Shown one piece after another: positions 16,670 to 25,650 of a DNA stretch of 64,000 nt. A model generated the notes under the pieces. That model searched no databases, was not told the DNA's origin, and worked only from the letters and a program-made list of their open reading frames with translations. The DNA lies in the NCBI RefSeq assembly GCF_035987325.1, contig NZ_CP108488.1, positions 4,154,001-4,218,000 of the forward strand. The letters are read 5' to 3'. The translations under genes were made by a program, and so were the position numbers. Every line of letters begins with the position of its first letter. Position 1 is the first letter of the stretch. This stretch comes from Streptomyces sp. NBC_01244. GTDB lineage: Bacteria > Actinomycetota > Actinomycetes > Streptomycetales > Streptomycetaceae.

Positions 16670-19267
16670 ATGACCACTCCGAGTGACGCTCCGACCGAGA
16701 ACTCGATGCGCCGCGCGCTCCGCCGCGCCCGCGACGGCGTCGCGCTCGACGCGACCGAGGCGGCCGTACTCCTGCAGGCGCGCGGCGAGGCCCTGAAGGA
16801 CCTCGCCGCCTCCGCCGCCCGGGTGCGGGACTCCGGACTCGAAGCCGCCGGCCGGCCCGGCGTCATCACGTACTCGCGCAAGGTCTTCATCCCCCTCACC
16901 CGCCTGTGCCGCGACAAGTGCCACTACTGCACCTTCGTCACGGTTCCCGGCAAGCTCCGCCGCGACGGCCACGGAATGTACCTCTCCCCCGACGAGGTCC
17001 TCGACATAGCCCGCCAGGGCGCGGCCATGGGCTGCAAGGAAGCCCTGTTCACGCTCGGCGACCGGCCCGAGGACCGCTGGCCCGAGGCCCGCGAGTGGCT
17101 CGACGCGCACGGCTACGACGACACCCTCGCCTACGTGCGCGCCATGGCCATCCGCGTCCTGGAGGAGACCGGCCTCCTCCCGCACCTGAACCCCGGCGTG
17201 CTGTCCTGGTCGGACCTCCAGCGCCTCAAGCCGGTGGCCCCCTCGATGGGGATGATGCTGGAGACCACCGCCACCCGGCTGTGGTCCGAGCCCGGCGGCC
17301 CCCACCACGGCTCCCCCGACAAGGACCCGGCCGTCCGGCTGCGCGTGCTCGAAGACGCCGGACGCTCCAACGTCCCCTTCACCACGGGCGTGCTGATCGG
17401 CATCGGCGAGTCCTACGAGGAGCGCGCGGACGCCTTCTTCGAGCTGCGCCGGATCCAGCGCAGCTACCACGGCATCCAGGAAGTCATCGTCCAGAACTTC
17501 CGGGCCAAGCCCGACACGGCCATGCGCGGGATGCCCGACGCGGAGCTGGAGGAACTCGCGGCGGCCATCGCCGTGGCCCGCCACCTCCTCGGCCCGAGCG
17601 CCCGCATCCAGGCCCCGCCGAACCTGGTGGACTCCGAGTACGCGCTGCTCATCGGCGCCGGCATCGACGACTGGGGCGGCGTCTCCCCCCTCACCCCCGA
17701 CCATGTGAACCCCGAGCGCCCCTGGCCGCACATCGAGGAGTTGGCCGAGCGCACCGCCGCCGCCGGCTTCGAGCTCCGCGAACGCCTCACGATCTACCCG
17801 GAGTTCCTCCAGCGCGGCGAACCCTGGCTGGACCCGCGCCTGCTGCCCCACGTACGCGCGCTGGCCGACGCGGAGAGCGGGCTCGCGGACGAGTCCGCGA
17901 AGGTCGAGGGCCGGCCGTGGCAGGAGCCGGACGAGGGCTTCACCGCCTACGGCCGCACCGACCTGCACACCACCATCGACACGCAGGGCCGTACCGGCGA
18001 CCGCCGCGACGACTTCGACGAGGTCTACGGCGACTGGGAGGCCCTGCGCGAGGCCGCGGCCCCGGGCATGGTCCCCGATCCCGAGCGCATCGACACGGAC
18101 GTACGGGCGGCGCTCGCGCAGGCCGCCGACGACCCGGTGAAGCTCACCGACGAGCAAGCGCTCGCCCTCCTGCACGCGGACGGCCCGGCGCTGGACGCCC
18201 TCTGCCGGATCGCGGACGACCTGCGCAAGTCGGTGGTGGGCGAGGACGTCACGTACATCGTGACCCGCAACATCAACTTCACCAACGTCTGTTACACCGG
18301 CTGCCGCTTCTGCGCCTTCGCGCAGCGCCGCACCGACGCGGACGCGTACACCCTCTCCCTCGACCAGGTCGCCGACCGGGCCGCCCAGGCCTGGGACGTG
18401 GGCGCGGTCGAGGTGTGCATGCAGGGCGGCATCCACCCGGACCTGCCCGGCACGGCCTACTTCGACATCGCGCGGGCCGTGAAGGAGCGCGTGCCCGGCA
18501 TGCACGTGCACGCCTTCTCCCCGATGGAGGTGGTCAACGGGGCCACGCGCACGGGGATGTCGGTACGGGACTGGCTGACGGCGGCCAAGGAGGCCGGCCT
18601 CGACTCGATCCCCGGCACGGCGGCGGAGATCCTGGACGACGAGGTCCGCTGGGTCCTCACCAAGGGCAAGCTGCCCACGGCGGACTGGATCGACGTCGTC
18701 TCGACGGCGCACGAGCTCGGCATCCGCTCCTCCTCCACCATGATGTACGGCCATGTGGACCAGCCCCGGCACTGGCTGGGCCACTTCCGCACGCTGGCCC
18801 GCATCCAGCAGGACGCGCACGCGAAGGGCGTCGAGGGCTTCACGGAGTTCGTGACGCTTCCCTTCATCCACACCAACGCCCCCGTCTACCTGGCGGGCAT
18901 CGCCCGCCCCGGTCCGACGGTGCGCGACAACCGCGCGGTGACGGCCATGGCCCGCCTCCTGCTCCACCCGCACATCACCAACATCCAGACCAGCTGGGTG
19001 AAGCTGGGCTCGGAGGGCGCGGCCGAGATGCTGCGCTCGGGCGCCAACGACCTCGGCGGAACCTTGATGGAGGAGACCATCTCCCGGATGGCGGGCTCCG
19101 GTTACGGCTCGTACAAGTCCGTCCAGGACCTGATCGCCGTCGCCGAGGCGGCCGGCCGTCCCGCGAAGGCCCGTACGACCCTCTACGGCGAGGTCCCGGA
19201 GGAACGCCAGGCCGCGGCCCGCGCCTCGGACGGCCACCTGCCGGAGCTGCTGCCGGTCCTGGACTGA
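16670..19267 (+). CDS. fbiC: 7,8-didemethyl-8-hydroxy-5-deazariboflavin (FO) synthase, CofG-CofH fusion
   Basis: An 865-residue radical-SAM fusion. The CofG half carries CRDKCHYC (Cys 80, 84, 87) and the CofH half carries CYTGCRFC (Cys 541, 545, 548), so both [4Fe-4S] clusters can form. Together the halves make FO, the chromophore of coenzyme F420, from tyrosine and a ribitylaminouracil. The full length matches actinobacterial FbiC. At least three other products in the window look like F420 users (22.7, 32.5 and 41.2 kb). The ATG at 16670 is close to the SDR stop. Downstream a shared hairpin separates it from the convergent phosphatase gene. Confidence 0.97.
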   Translation: MTTPSDAPTENSMRRALRRARDGVALDATEAAVLLQARGEALKDLAASAARVRDSGLEAAGRPGVITYSRKVFIPLTRLCRDKCHYCTFVTVPGKLRRDGHGMYLSPDEVLDIARQGAAMGCKEALFTLGDRPEDRWPEAREWLDAHGYDDTLAYVRAMAIRVLEETGLLPHLNPGVLSWSDLQRLKPVAPSMGMMLETTATRLWSEPGGPHHGSPDKDPAVRLRVLEDAGRSNVPFTTGVLIGIGESYEERADAFFELRRIQRSYHGIQEVIVQNFRAKPDTAMRGMPDAELEELAAAIAVARHLLGPSARIQAPPNLVDSEYALLIGAGIDDWGGVSPLTPDHVNPERPWPHIEELAERTAAAGFELRERLTIYPEFLQRGEPWLDPRLLPHVRALADAESGLADESAKVEGRPWQEPDEGFTAYGRTDLHTTIDTQGRTGDRRDDFDEVYGDWEALREAAAPGMVPDPERIDTDVRAALAQAADDPVKLTDEQALALLHADGPALDALCRIADDLRKSVVGEDVTYIVTRNINFTNVCYTGCRFCAFAQRRTDADAYTLSLDQVADRAAQAWDVGAVEVCMQGGIHPDLPGTAYFDIARAVKERVPGMHVHAFSPMEVVNGATRTGMSVRDWLTAAKEAGLDSIPGTAAEILDDEVRWVLTKGKLPTADWIDVVSTAHELGIRSSSTMMYGHVDQPRHWLGHFRTLARIQQDAHAKGVEGFTEFVTLPFIHTNAPVYLAGIARPGPTVRDNRAVTAMARLLLHPHITNIQTSWVKLGSEGAAEMLRSGANDLGGTLMEETISRMAGSGYGSYKSVQDLIAVAEAAGRPAKARTTLYGEVPEERQAAARASDGHLPELLPVLD

Positions 19268-19283
19268 CGGGTGTGGTGAACGC

Positions 19284-19323
19284 GTGCGGGCCCGGCCGGG
19301 GAACAGCCCGGCAGGGCCCGCAC
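19284..19323. terminator. Bidirectional hairpin between fbiC and the phosphatase gene
   Basis: GTGCGGGCCC and GGGCCCGCAC form a 10-bp outer stem, and CCGGG/CCCGG-type pairing is possible inside. It lies between two convergent genes and has no T-run. Confidence 0.65.
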
Positions 19324-19346
19324 GTCGAGGTTCGCCCTGTGGCTGA

Positions 19347-20441
19347 TCAGCCGACCAGGAGGTCCTTCTTCAGCTGCTTCAGCTCGCGGCCGTCGATGCC
19401 GAGGCCGTCCTTGAGGTAGGCGTCGAAGCTGCCGAACTTCGCGGTGACCTCGTCGTACCCGGCGTTGAGGTACTCGGGGCGCACGTCGAGCAGCGGCTTG
19501 TAGACGGCGGCGTGCGAGGCCGGCAGGTGCGAGAGGATCGCGTCGTTGGCGGCCTTGCGGTAGTCGTTGCTGGCCAGGTAGTCGGCCATCACGGTCTCGC
19601 TCGGCACGCCGAGGGCGGTCAGCAGGGAGGCGTTCGCCCAGCCCGTACGGTCCTTGCCCGCGGTGCAGTGGAACAGGACGGAGCGGTTGCGGTTGCGGTC
19701 GCGCTCGATGCCTTCAAAGACCTGCGTGTAGGCCTTCTTCCCGCCCTCCCCGCTGACCATGGCCTTTTCGGCGTCGACCATGGCCTTGACGGCCTCGTCG
19801 GGGGTCTTGGGCATGGTCTGGAAGGAGCCGGAGCCCGCGAAGACGTCGGCGACGACGTAGCGCGCGCCGGCCGGGACCTTGTCCACGTCCGTGGTGCGCT
19901 CGCTCTCCATGCGGAGGTCGAAGACCGTCTTGACGCGCAGGCGCTGGAGCTTGGCGAGGTCGTTCTCGGTGAGCTTGTTGAGGGCGTCGGAGCGGTAGAT
20001 CTCGCCCATCTTGACCCACTGGCCGTTCGTGGTGCGGTAGCCGCCCGCGTCACGGAAGTTGGTGGTGCCGTCCAGCTTGATCAGCCGGTCGGCCAGGCGC
20101 AGGCCCTCACCGCGCTCGGGCTCGAAGTCGAACCACTGCCGGTCGGCGGCGGGCAGCCCGCCGACCACGGCCTCGCCCTGCGCGCCGCCCTTGGCGACGA
20201 CCTTGCCGTTCGCCTTGATCTCGACGCGCTTGGTGCCCTTGGCGTTCCACTTCAGGGTGTACGCGCCGTCGGCACCGGCGGTGACGGTGGCCTCGGTGAA
20301 GGGAATGGAGGAGTTGCCGTGGTGCCGGCCGCCCCAGGAGAGGTCCCACCCGGAGGCGGAGGCGGAGGCGGCGGGGGCCGCGACGACGGCGACGGTGAGC
20401 GTGGAAGCGACGACGGTCGCGGCGAGCAGTGCCTTCTTCAT
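19347..20441 (-). CDS. Secreted tyrosine/dual-specificity phosphatase
   Basis: A 364-residue protein starting at the ATG at 20441 with a Sec signal peptide (MKKALLAATVVASTLTVAVV, cleavage expected after APAASA). An Ig-like beta-rich region (residues about 30-110) precedes the phosphatase domain. That domain has TTNFRDAGGYRT, IYRSDAL and the P-loop HCTAGKDRTGWA with the catalytic Cys and Arg. This is the Y_phosphatase3 family of extracellular tyrosine phosphatases. Longer starts upstream would precede the signal peptide and are rejected. Confidence 0.9.
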   Translation of the reverse strand: MKKALLAATVVASTLTVAVVAAPAASASASGWDLSWGGRHHGNSSIPFTEATVTAGADGAYTLKWNAKGTKRVEIKANGKVVAKGGAQGEAVVGGLPAADRQWFDFEPERGEGLRLADRLIKLDGTTNFRDAGGYRTTNGQWVKMGEIYRSDALNKLTENDLAKLQRLRVKTVFDLRMESERTTDVDKVPAGARYVVADVFAGSGSFQTMPKTPDEAVKAMVDAEKAMVSGEGGKKAYTQVFEGIERDRNRNRSVLFHCTAGKDRTGWANASLLTALGVPSETVMADYLASNDYRKAANDAILSHLPASHAAVYKPLLDVRPEYLNAGYDEVTAKFGSFDAYLKDGLGIDGRELKQLKKDLLVG

Positions 20442-21344
20442 GCCCCGAGACTCTTGGCCTGCGAATAACGCAACGTGAACACGGCATGGCCGAAACCGGC
20501 CGGGTGTAAGTCCACTGTCAAAACGTGCCACCCGCCTGGCCGGCGCGGGAACCCACCCCGCGCGAAGCCCGCCCCGGGCCGCCCCCCGAGCCGCTGCCCC
20601 GGGCCGCTGCCCCGGGCCGCCGCCCCGAGCCGCCCGCCGCGGGGGCCGGCGGGGCCGGCCACCGGCGTGCCCGCCGCTGCGGCCACTCCCCGGGGCTGCG
20701 CCCCGGACCCGTTACCGGGTGCGGCGCCGTTCCCGGGGGCCAGCCCCCGGACCCCCGCTCCTCAAACGCCGGAGGGGCTGGATTTCCCCCGGCGCCGGCC
20801 ATATCCAGCCCCGCCGGCGCTTGAGGCGCGGGGTCCGGGGCCGGAGCCCCAGGGCGGGTCCGGGCGCACCCCTGCACCCCTCCAGCCCGTCCGGCGCTGG
20901 AGGACCGGGGACCGAGGCGGAGCCCCAGTGGGTCCGGGCGCACCCCGGCACCCCCTCCCAGCCGTCCGGCGCTGGAGGACCGGGGACCGCGGCAGAGCCC
21001 CAGGGGGTCCGGGCGGAGCCCGGTACCCCCTCCTAGCCCGTCCGGCGTTTGAGGACCGGGGTCCGGGCAGCGCCCGGGGAACGGGCGAAGGGTGGGTAGG
21101 GGACCCAGCCCCGCAGGGCCGCCCACCAGCACCCGCCCACCGGCTGCCGGTGGTGCGCCACCGACCGGCCACCACCCGACGGAGTCCGGCGCAGCGGTGC
21201 GAGCTCCGCGTCAGGAAGGGGACCGGCTGAATCCAGCCGTTCCCCGCCCCCCTACCGCCCGCATGACCGACTACTTCCGGACCCGATCGGTACTGTCCAC
21301 TACAGTGCCCGCCAGAGCACGCGCGGGAGTCCGGGGGGATCGAA
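20442..21344. repeat. 903-bp gene-free region with dispersed GC-rich palindromic repeats
   Basis: The same repeat family as at 15.4 kb fills this interval. Copies lie near 20761 and 20805 (inverted relative to each other), 20883, 20958 and 21034. The last three share a longer C[AT]GCC[GC]TCCGGCG...GGACCGGGG unit. Bases 20723-20780 match, in reverse and with a few differences, the 58-bp block seen at 15681 and 38955. Open frames here have no ribosome sites and repeat each other because the DNA repeats, so I call no gene. The promoter of the ADP-ribosylglycohydrolase-like gene should be in the last about 100 bp. Confidence 0.8.
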
Positions 21345-22607
21345 ATGGACACGGCGACGGAAACGTCCGGGGAGCAACAGAGCAGGCCCGGGGCAGCCCA
21401 GCCCCTCCAGCCCCTGCAGCCGCCACCCGCACCCACCGGCGGAGCCACCGGCCTGGGCCCCGCCACAGGCCCCGCCGCCGGCGCGACCATCGGCGGCCGT
21501 GCCGCCGTCACCACCGGCCTCTGGGGCCGCACCGAGCAGCAGGACTTCCGTAGCCGCGTCAGGGGAACTCTCCTCGGCTCGGCCATCGGCGACGCCCTCG
21601 GCGCACCCGTCGCCGCCCTCTCCCTCCCCGAACTCCTCCAGGCCCACGGCCCGTCGGGCCTGACCGAGCCGGCCCCCCGCGCGAAGGTCACCGCCGCCAC
21701 CCAGCTCGGCCTGTTCACCGTGGACGGCCTGATACGGGCCCACGTGCGCCGGGACACCGGCGCCTGGCACCCGCCGACCGACGTGCACCGCGCGTACCTC
21801 CGCTGGGCCCTCACCCAGCACGACTGGGGCCCCGACGAGCGCCGCGAGGACAACGGCTGGCTCGCGCAGGAGGAGTGGCTGTACGCCCGCCGCTCCCCCG
21901 ACCGCTCCTGCCTGACCGGCTTCGCCGACGGAGTCCTCGGCACGCTCGCCCAGCCGAAGAACCCGACCGCCCTGGACCCGGCCGCCGCCACCCGTTCCGC
22001 CCCCTTCGGGCTGCTGGTCGGCTGGGAACCGGCCCTGGTCCTGCAACTGGCCGTCGAATGCGCCGCGCAGAGCCACGGACACCCCACCGCCTACCTGTCG
22101 GCCGGCGCCCACGCGGTCATCGTCCACGGCCTGACCCGCGGCGAATCCCTCGACTCCGCCGTCCAGCGCGCGCTGGGCCTGCTCGGCGTCCGCCCCGGCC
22201 ACCAGCCGGTCACGGACGCCTTGCAGCGCGCGCTCGGCGCCGTCACCACGGGCGTCCCCTCGCCGCAGACCATCGAGGGCCTGTCCCCCGGCCCCGGCCG
22301 CCAGGCCGAGGAGGTCCTCGCCGTCGCCGTGTACTGCGCCCTCGTCGCCGAGAACGTGGCACACGGTTTGCACCTCGCGGTGAACCACGGCGGCGACTCC
22401 GCGGCCGCCGGCACCCTGTGCGGCTCCCTGCTCGGCGCACAGCACGGCGAAACGGCCCTCCCCGCGGCCTGGCTCGCCGGCCTCGAAGGCCGCGCCACGG
22501 TCCTGGAACTCGCCGACGACTTCGCCCTGGAGATGACCCAGGGCCCCGCCCTCCACGGCCCGGCGGCCACCTCCACCGCCTGGCTGACCCGGTACCCGCG
22601 GGGCTGA
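21345..22607 (+). CDS. ADP-ribosylglycohydrolase (DraG/ARH)-like protein lacking the metal ligands
   Basis: A 420-residue protein. After an Ala/Pro-rich N terminus of about 60 residues comes the ARH fold: RVRGTLLGSAIGDALGAPV near the start and NHGGDSAAAGTLCGSLLGA near the end. In active members the first metal site reads T-D-D-T; here the same position reads VTAATQLGLF. The second site normally reads GGD[ST]D[ST][TI]; here it is GGDSAAAG. Three or more conserved Asp/Thr ligands are therefore replaced by Ala while the rest of the fold is kept. It is probably an inactive binding or regulatory homologue. It is transcribed alone, with the ATG at 21345 following a GGGGGGAT site. Confidence 0.85.
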   Translation: MDTATETSGEQQSRPGAAQPLQPLQPPPAPTGGATGLGPATGPAAGATIGGRAAVTTGLWGRTEQQDFRSRVRGTLLGSAIGDALGAPVAALSLPELLQAHGPSGLTEPAPRAKVTAATQLGLFTVDGLIRAHVRRDTGAWHPPTDVHRAYLRWALTQHDWGPDERREDNGWLAQEEWLYARRSPDRSCLTGFADGVLGTLAQPKNPTALDPAAATRSAPFGLLVGWEPALVLQLAVECAAQSHGHPTAYLSAGAHAVIVHGLTRGESLDSAVQRALGLLGVRPGHQPVTDALQRALGAVTTGVPSPQTIEGLSPGPGRQAEEVLAVAVYCALVAENVAHGLHLAVNHGGDSAAAGTLCGSLLGAQHGETALPAAWLAGLEGRATVLELADDFALEMTQGPALHGPAATSTAWLTRYPRG

Positions 22608-22621
22608 CCCGGTACCCCCGG
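22582..22621 (+). repeat. 20-bp tandem duplication at the stop codon of the ARH-like gene
   Basis: GGCTGACCCGGTACCCGCGG is followed immediately by the same 20 bp with one change. The TGA stop of the gene is supplied by the first bases of the second copy. Confidence 0.85.
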
Positions 22622-22727
22622 GGCTGACACCGGGGGCTGACACGGCCATGGCCGACGCACGCCCCTGCCCTCCGCACGCGCGAAGCCGTACTTTGGCCCT
22701 CCCCACACCACGGAGGTGTCAGCGCAC

Positions 22728-23588
22728 ATGCGGATCGCCACGACCGTCTTCCTCACCGACCGCACCATCGCTCCCGTACCCCTCGCCCGGGCCCTGGAGG
22801 AGCGCGGCTTCTCCGGCCTCTACCTCCCCGAGCACACCCACATCCCGGTCAGCCGCGTCACCCCGGCCCCGATGGGCGGCGAACTCCCGGAGATGTACGG
22901 CCGCACCCTGGACCCCTTCGTGGCCCTCGGCCAGGCCTCCGCCGTCACCGAGCGGCTCCACCTCGGCACCGGCATCACCCTCGTCGCCCAGCACGACCCC
23001 ATCGACCTCGCGAAGCAGGTCGCCACGCTGGACCACCTGTCCGACGGCCGCGTCACCCTCGGCATCGGCTACGGCTGGAACGTCGAGGAGGCCGCCGACC
23101 ACGGAGTCGAGTGGCGCACCCGCCGCGAACTGGTCCGCGACCGCATGGCCTTGATGCGGACCCTGTGGTCCCCGGACCCCACGGCGTACGTGGGCCAGTT
23201 CTCCTCCGTCCAGGCCAGCTCGGCCCACCCCAAGCCGGTCCAGTCCCCGCGCGAACTCGCCCCGGGCGTGCCCCTGTACGGCCCGCGCACCCTGATCGGC
23301 GGCCAGGCCGGCCCGAAGCTGTTCGCAGCCATCGCCGACCACAGCGACGGCTGGCTCCCGATCGGCGGCGGCGGCCTGACGGAGTCCCTCCCGGCCCTGC
23401 GCCAGGTCTGGGAGGCCGCCGGCCGCGACCCCAAGTCCCTCCAGGTGGTCCCGTACGCCGTCCAGCCGACCCCCGGGAAGATGTCCCACTACGCCGACCT
23501 GGGCATCGAGGAGGTCGTCCTCCAGCTCCCCTCGGAGGGGGAGGCGGAGATCCTGCGGATCCTCGACGGGTTCGGGCAGTACCTGTAG
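22728..23588 (+). CDS. LLM-class F420-dependent oxidoreductase
   Basis: A 286-residue bacterial luciferase-like TIM barrel of the F420-dependent (TIGR03619-like) subgroup. MRIATTVFLTDRTIAPV opens the first strand. YLPEHTHIP, HLGTGITLVAQHDPI, DHLSDGRVTLGIGYGWN and GWLPIGGGG are typical landmarks. The ATG at 22728 lies 11 nt after GGAGG. The in-frame GTG at 22716 overlaps that ribosome site and is unlikely. It should use F420 made through FbiC. The substrate is unknown and no operator of the CTGACG type is seen upstream. Confidence 0.85.
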   Translation: MRIATTVFLTDRTIAPVPLARALEERGFSGLYLPEHTHIPVSRVTPAPMGGELPEMYGRTLDPFVALGQASAVTERLHLGTGITLVAQHDPIDLAKQVATLDHLSDGRVTLGIGYGWNVEEAADHGVEWRTRRELVRDRMALMRTLWSPDPTAYVGQFSSVQASSAHPKPVQSPRELAPGVPLYGPRTLIGGQAGPKLFAAIADHSDGWLPIGGGGLTESLPALRQVWEAAGRDPKSLQVVPYAVQPTPGKMSHYADLGIEEVVLQLPSEGEAEILRILDGFGQYL

Positions 23589-23667
23589 CGGGGGCCGGGG
23601 CGAGGTGAAACCCCGGCCGGTCGAAACCCGATGGCATCGGGGAGCCATCCACGGCGAACATGACCCC

Positions 23668-23922
23668 ATGCCGGGCCAACGCAAGCGCGCACGCACACGC
23701 AGCAGGATTCGAGCCACCCAGCGGACGGCGGACGCCCCCGGCCGCTGGGAGCCGCTGTTCTCGACGACCGAGCAGTCGGAGCTCCGGACGTACCTCGACC
23801 GCCTGCGGGCCGACGGCACCGTCACCGACCCGTCGCAGCTCCGCATCGACCTCCTCTGCGGCCGCCTCGCGCACCCGACGACCTACCGGGTCAGCCTGTT
23901 CGTCCCGGAGGACTCGGCATGA
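23668..23922 (+). CDS. Small basic protein of unknown function
   Basis: An 84-residue protein beginning MPGQRKRARTRSRIRATQ. The basic N-terminal third is followed by a more ordinary part with STTEQSELRTYLDRLRADG and a Val/Phe-rich end. No domain is recognised. The ATG at 23668 is chosen over an in-frame start at 23605 because of its position and composition. Its stop overlaps the start of the next gene (ATGA), so the two are made together. Confidence 0.6.
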   Translation: MPGQRKRARTRSRIRATQRTADAPGRWEPLFSTTEQSELRTYLDRLRADGTVTDPSQLRIDLLCGRLAHPTTYRVSLFVPEDSA

Positions 23923-24530
23923 GCGAGGACCTGCACGGACTGCACGGACTGCACGAACTGCACGAACTGCACGAACTGCACGAACTGCACGAACTGTGGG
24001 AGCACCTCCCGGAAGGCATCCGCCGCCAGGTGGACGGGTACGTCCTCCAGGACCGCCTGATGAACGCCGTCCGCGTGGTCTGGGAGGCCCGCCGCGCCCA
24101 GGGGGTGGGCCTCTACGAGGCCCAGAAACTGGTCTCCGACCGGTACGTCCACTTCGGCGACCGGGTGGCCCGCACCCCCGACTGTCCGCTCGACCTGGAG
24201 TCACTCGCCGCCATCGCCTCCGGCATCCGGGCCCGGGTGGTGGCGATCGAGGCCGTCTGGGACGGGGACACGGTCCACGGCTGGTTCGTGCGGCTGCTCG
24301 CCCTGACGGCAGACCCGGCCGGGGAACACGAACTGGCCACCGTCTACTGGGGCACGGGCACCCGCGCCCTCGAAGCCGAAGGCGCCGACCGCGGCCCCCT
24401 GGACCCGCACGCCGCCGCGGCCACCCGAGCCGGCACCGCCCTGGCGGCCCACCTCGGAGTCCCGTTCCACTTCGCGAGCCCGGACCAGCCGGACGACAGT
24501 GCCCCGCGCTACCGGTGCCGGACGACCTGA
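23919..24530 (+). CDS. Unknown protein with N-terminal LHE tandem repeat
   Basis: A 203-residue protein coupled to the preceding gene by ATGA. Residues 5-25 are seven Leu-His-Gly/Glu triplets, followed by WEHLPEGIRRQVDGYVLQDR. Residues about 30-90 look alpha-helical (MNAVRVVWEARRAQGVGLYE). Residues about 95-200 are alpha/beta with a Pro-rich end. Repeated His and Glu at every third residue could bind metal or form an amphipathic helix, but this is inference. I do not recognise the family. Confidence 0.65.
   Translation: MSEDLHGLHGLHELHELHELHELHELWEHLPEGIRRQVDGYVLQDRLMNAVRVVWEARRAQGVGLYEAQKLVSDRYVHFGDRVARTPDCPLDLESLAAIASGIRARVVAIEAVWDGDTVHGWFVRLLALTADPAGEHELATVYWGTGTRALEAEGADRGPLDPHAAAATRAGTALAAHLGVPFHFASPDQPDDSAPRYRCRTT
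23931..23993 (+). repeat. 9-bp tandem repeat, seven units
   Basis: Two copies of CTGCACGGA followed by five of CTGCACGAA, all in frame at the start of the coding sequence. Such near-perfect units are prone to slippage, which would change the number of LHE triplets without a frameshift. Confidence 0.95.
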
Positions 24531-24579
24531 TGGACCGTCCCTGCCCCCACCCAAGTAGCCGGAGCTGGGCTGCGTTCGC

Positions 24580-24614
24580 GGGTGGGGGTGGGGGTGGGGG
24601 TGGGGGTGGTGGGT
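24580..24614 (+). repeat. G-rich GGGGGT tandem tract
   Basis: Repeated G-runs of four to five (GTGGGGGTGGGGGT...) immediately precede the 473-bp element. Four or more G-runs in a row could form a G-quadruplex on the plus strand. Confidence 0.8.
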
Positions 24615-24622
24615 GTGCTTGT

Positions 24623-25095
24623 GCTGCGGGTGGGGCGGTGGCTTTGACAGTGGTTCGGGGGGCGTCCCGGTAGTCCAGTGTTCTTTCGGCGTGGGCCGGT
24701 CCCTCAAGGGCGCTCCCTTCGGTCGCGTCGCTTCGCGATGGCCTTCGGCCACCCTTGACCGACCGACCCACGCCGAAAAGCCACAAGACTTCCGGGATCC
24801 CCCCGGGGAACGGCCGGGAGGGAAGTGTGGGGAGGAGCGGCCTCGTCCGACATGCGCAGCCCCCAAGGGCCGGTGGTCATCTGGACACGGCCCCGGCAGG
24901 ACCGTGACCTCGGCCGGTACGGACGCGCGGGGCGATCAGAGCATCCAGGACCGGGCGCCTGAACACCCTTCCCGTGACCGTCGACCGCCACCACGAGCGC
25001 AAGGACGACGGGAAGGGCTTCAGGGTCGGTGGGCGCGACAGATCGCTACACACTCCCACTCGGCTAAGCGACTACCGACCGTCCGTGGCTGATCC
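24623..25095 (+). repeat. Three-copy structured non-coding element, copy 1
   Basis: A 473-bp element starting GCTGCGGGTGGGG and ending CCGTCCGTGGCTGATCC. It is present again, direct and of equal length, at 52529-53001, and inverted at 27195-27661. Inside is a large imperfect inverted repeat: TTCGGCGTGGG (24685) pairs with CCCACGCCGAA (24767-24777), enclosing smaller hairpins. A second inverted pair is CCCTTCCCGT (24966-24975) and ACGGGAAGGG (25008-25017). Open frames inside have no ribosome sites. A few substitutions and one multi-base replacement distinguish the copies. Its right end lies 117 bp before a gene start. Confidence 0.9.
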
Positions 25096-25118
25096 ATGGC
25101 GGAACAGGGCGGAACAGG

Positions 25119-25151
25119 GCTTGACCTCAAGTGAAGTTCAGGTTGGAAGCT
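25119..25151 (+). promoter_or_regulatory. MerR/SoxR-like promoter with imperfect dyad
   Basis: TTGACC (25121-25126) is directly followed by a dyad-like CCTCAAGTGAAGTTCAGG. A long spacer of about 19 bp to GAAGCT is typical of promoters activated by MerR-family regulators. The dyad has two mismatches. No MerR gene is in the window. Confidence 0.4.
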
Positions 25152-25212
25152 TCCTCGTATGACGCTGGCCGTACGGCAGCGCAACAACACTTCACGTGCT
25201 GGAGGAAGTCCC

Positions 25213-25650
25213 ATGTCTAGCAATGCCGTTCCTACCTCTGTGCCCACCACAGCCCCGGTCCGCCGTTCCGGCCTCGCCTGGTGGAAGGCGCTGGCCATCG
25301 GCGTGGGCGGTGCGGTCGCGGTGAATCTGATCGTTCTTGCCGTCGCCAAGCTCGCTGGTGCACCGCTCGTCATCGTCAACGGCGGCACGGAGCACCCGAT
25401 CACCGTCGGGGGTGTCATCGGTGCCTCCGTCGTCCCGTTGGTCGTCGGGACGGGCGCTGCCTTCTTGCTGGCCCTGTGGAAGCCGGTCTTCCTGCGGATC
25501 GCGCAGTACGTGGGCGGCGGGCTGGCCCTGCTGTCGGCTGCCGGCCCGTTGTCGTCCGGCGCCGACGGAGGCACCGTCGCAGCCCTGTCCCTGATGCACA
25601 TCACCCTCGGGCTGGCGGTCGTCGCCACTCTGCAGATCCACCGCAGATGA
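25213..25650 (+). CDS. Four-helix membrane protein (DUF6069-like)
   Basis: A 145-residue protein with four hydrophobic segments: ALAIGVGGAVAVNLIVLAVA, VGGVIGASVVPLVVGTGAAF, a third around YVGGGLALLSAAG and a fourth around LSLMHITLGLAVVATL. Small four-helix proteins with this spacing fit DUF6069, of unknown function. The ATG at 25213 follows a strong GGAGGAAG. An in-frame upstream start at 25159 has none. It lies 117 bp after the right end of element copy 1 and downstream of a MerR-type promoter-like sequence. Its stop abuts the stop of the convergent GNAT gene. Confidence 0.75.
   Translation: MSSNAVPTSVPTTAPVRRSGLAWWKALAIGVGGAVAVNLIVLAVAKLAGAPLVIVNGGTEHPITVGGVIGASVVPLVVGTGAAFLLALWKPVFLRIAQYVGGGLALLSAAGPLSSGADGGTVAALSLMHITLGLAVVATLQIHRR

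Noticed and set aside
24613..25092. Open frames inside the three-copy element (about 50-160 codons on either strand) that recur in all copies
   Set aside because: They recur only because the DNA is repeated. None has a ribosome site or protein-like composition. Copy 3 has a multi-base replacement that changes residues without regard to any frame.
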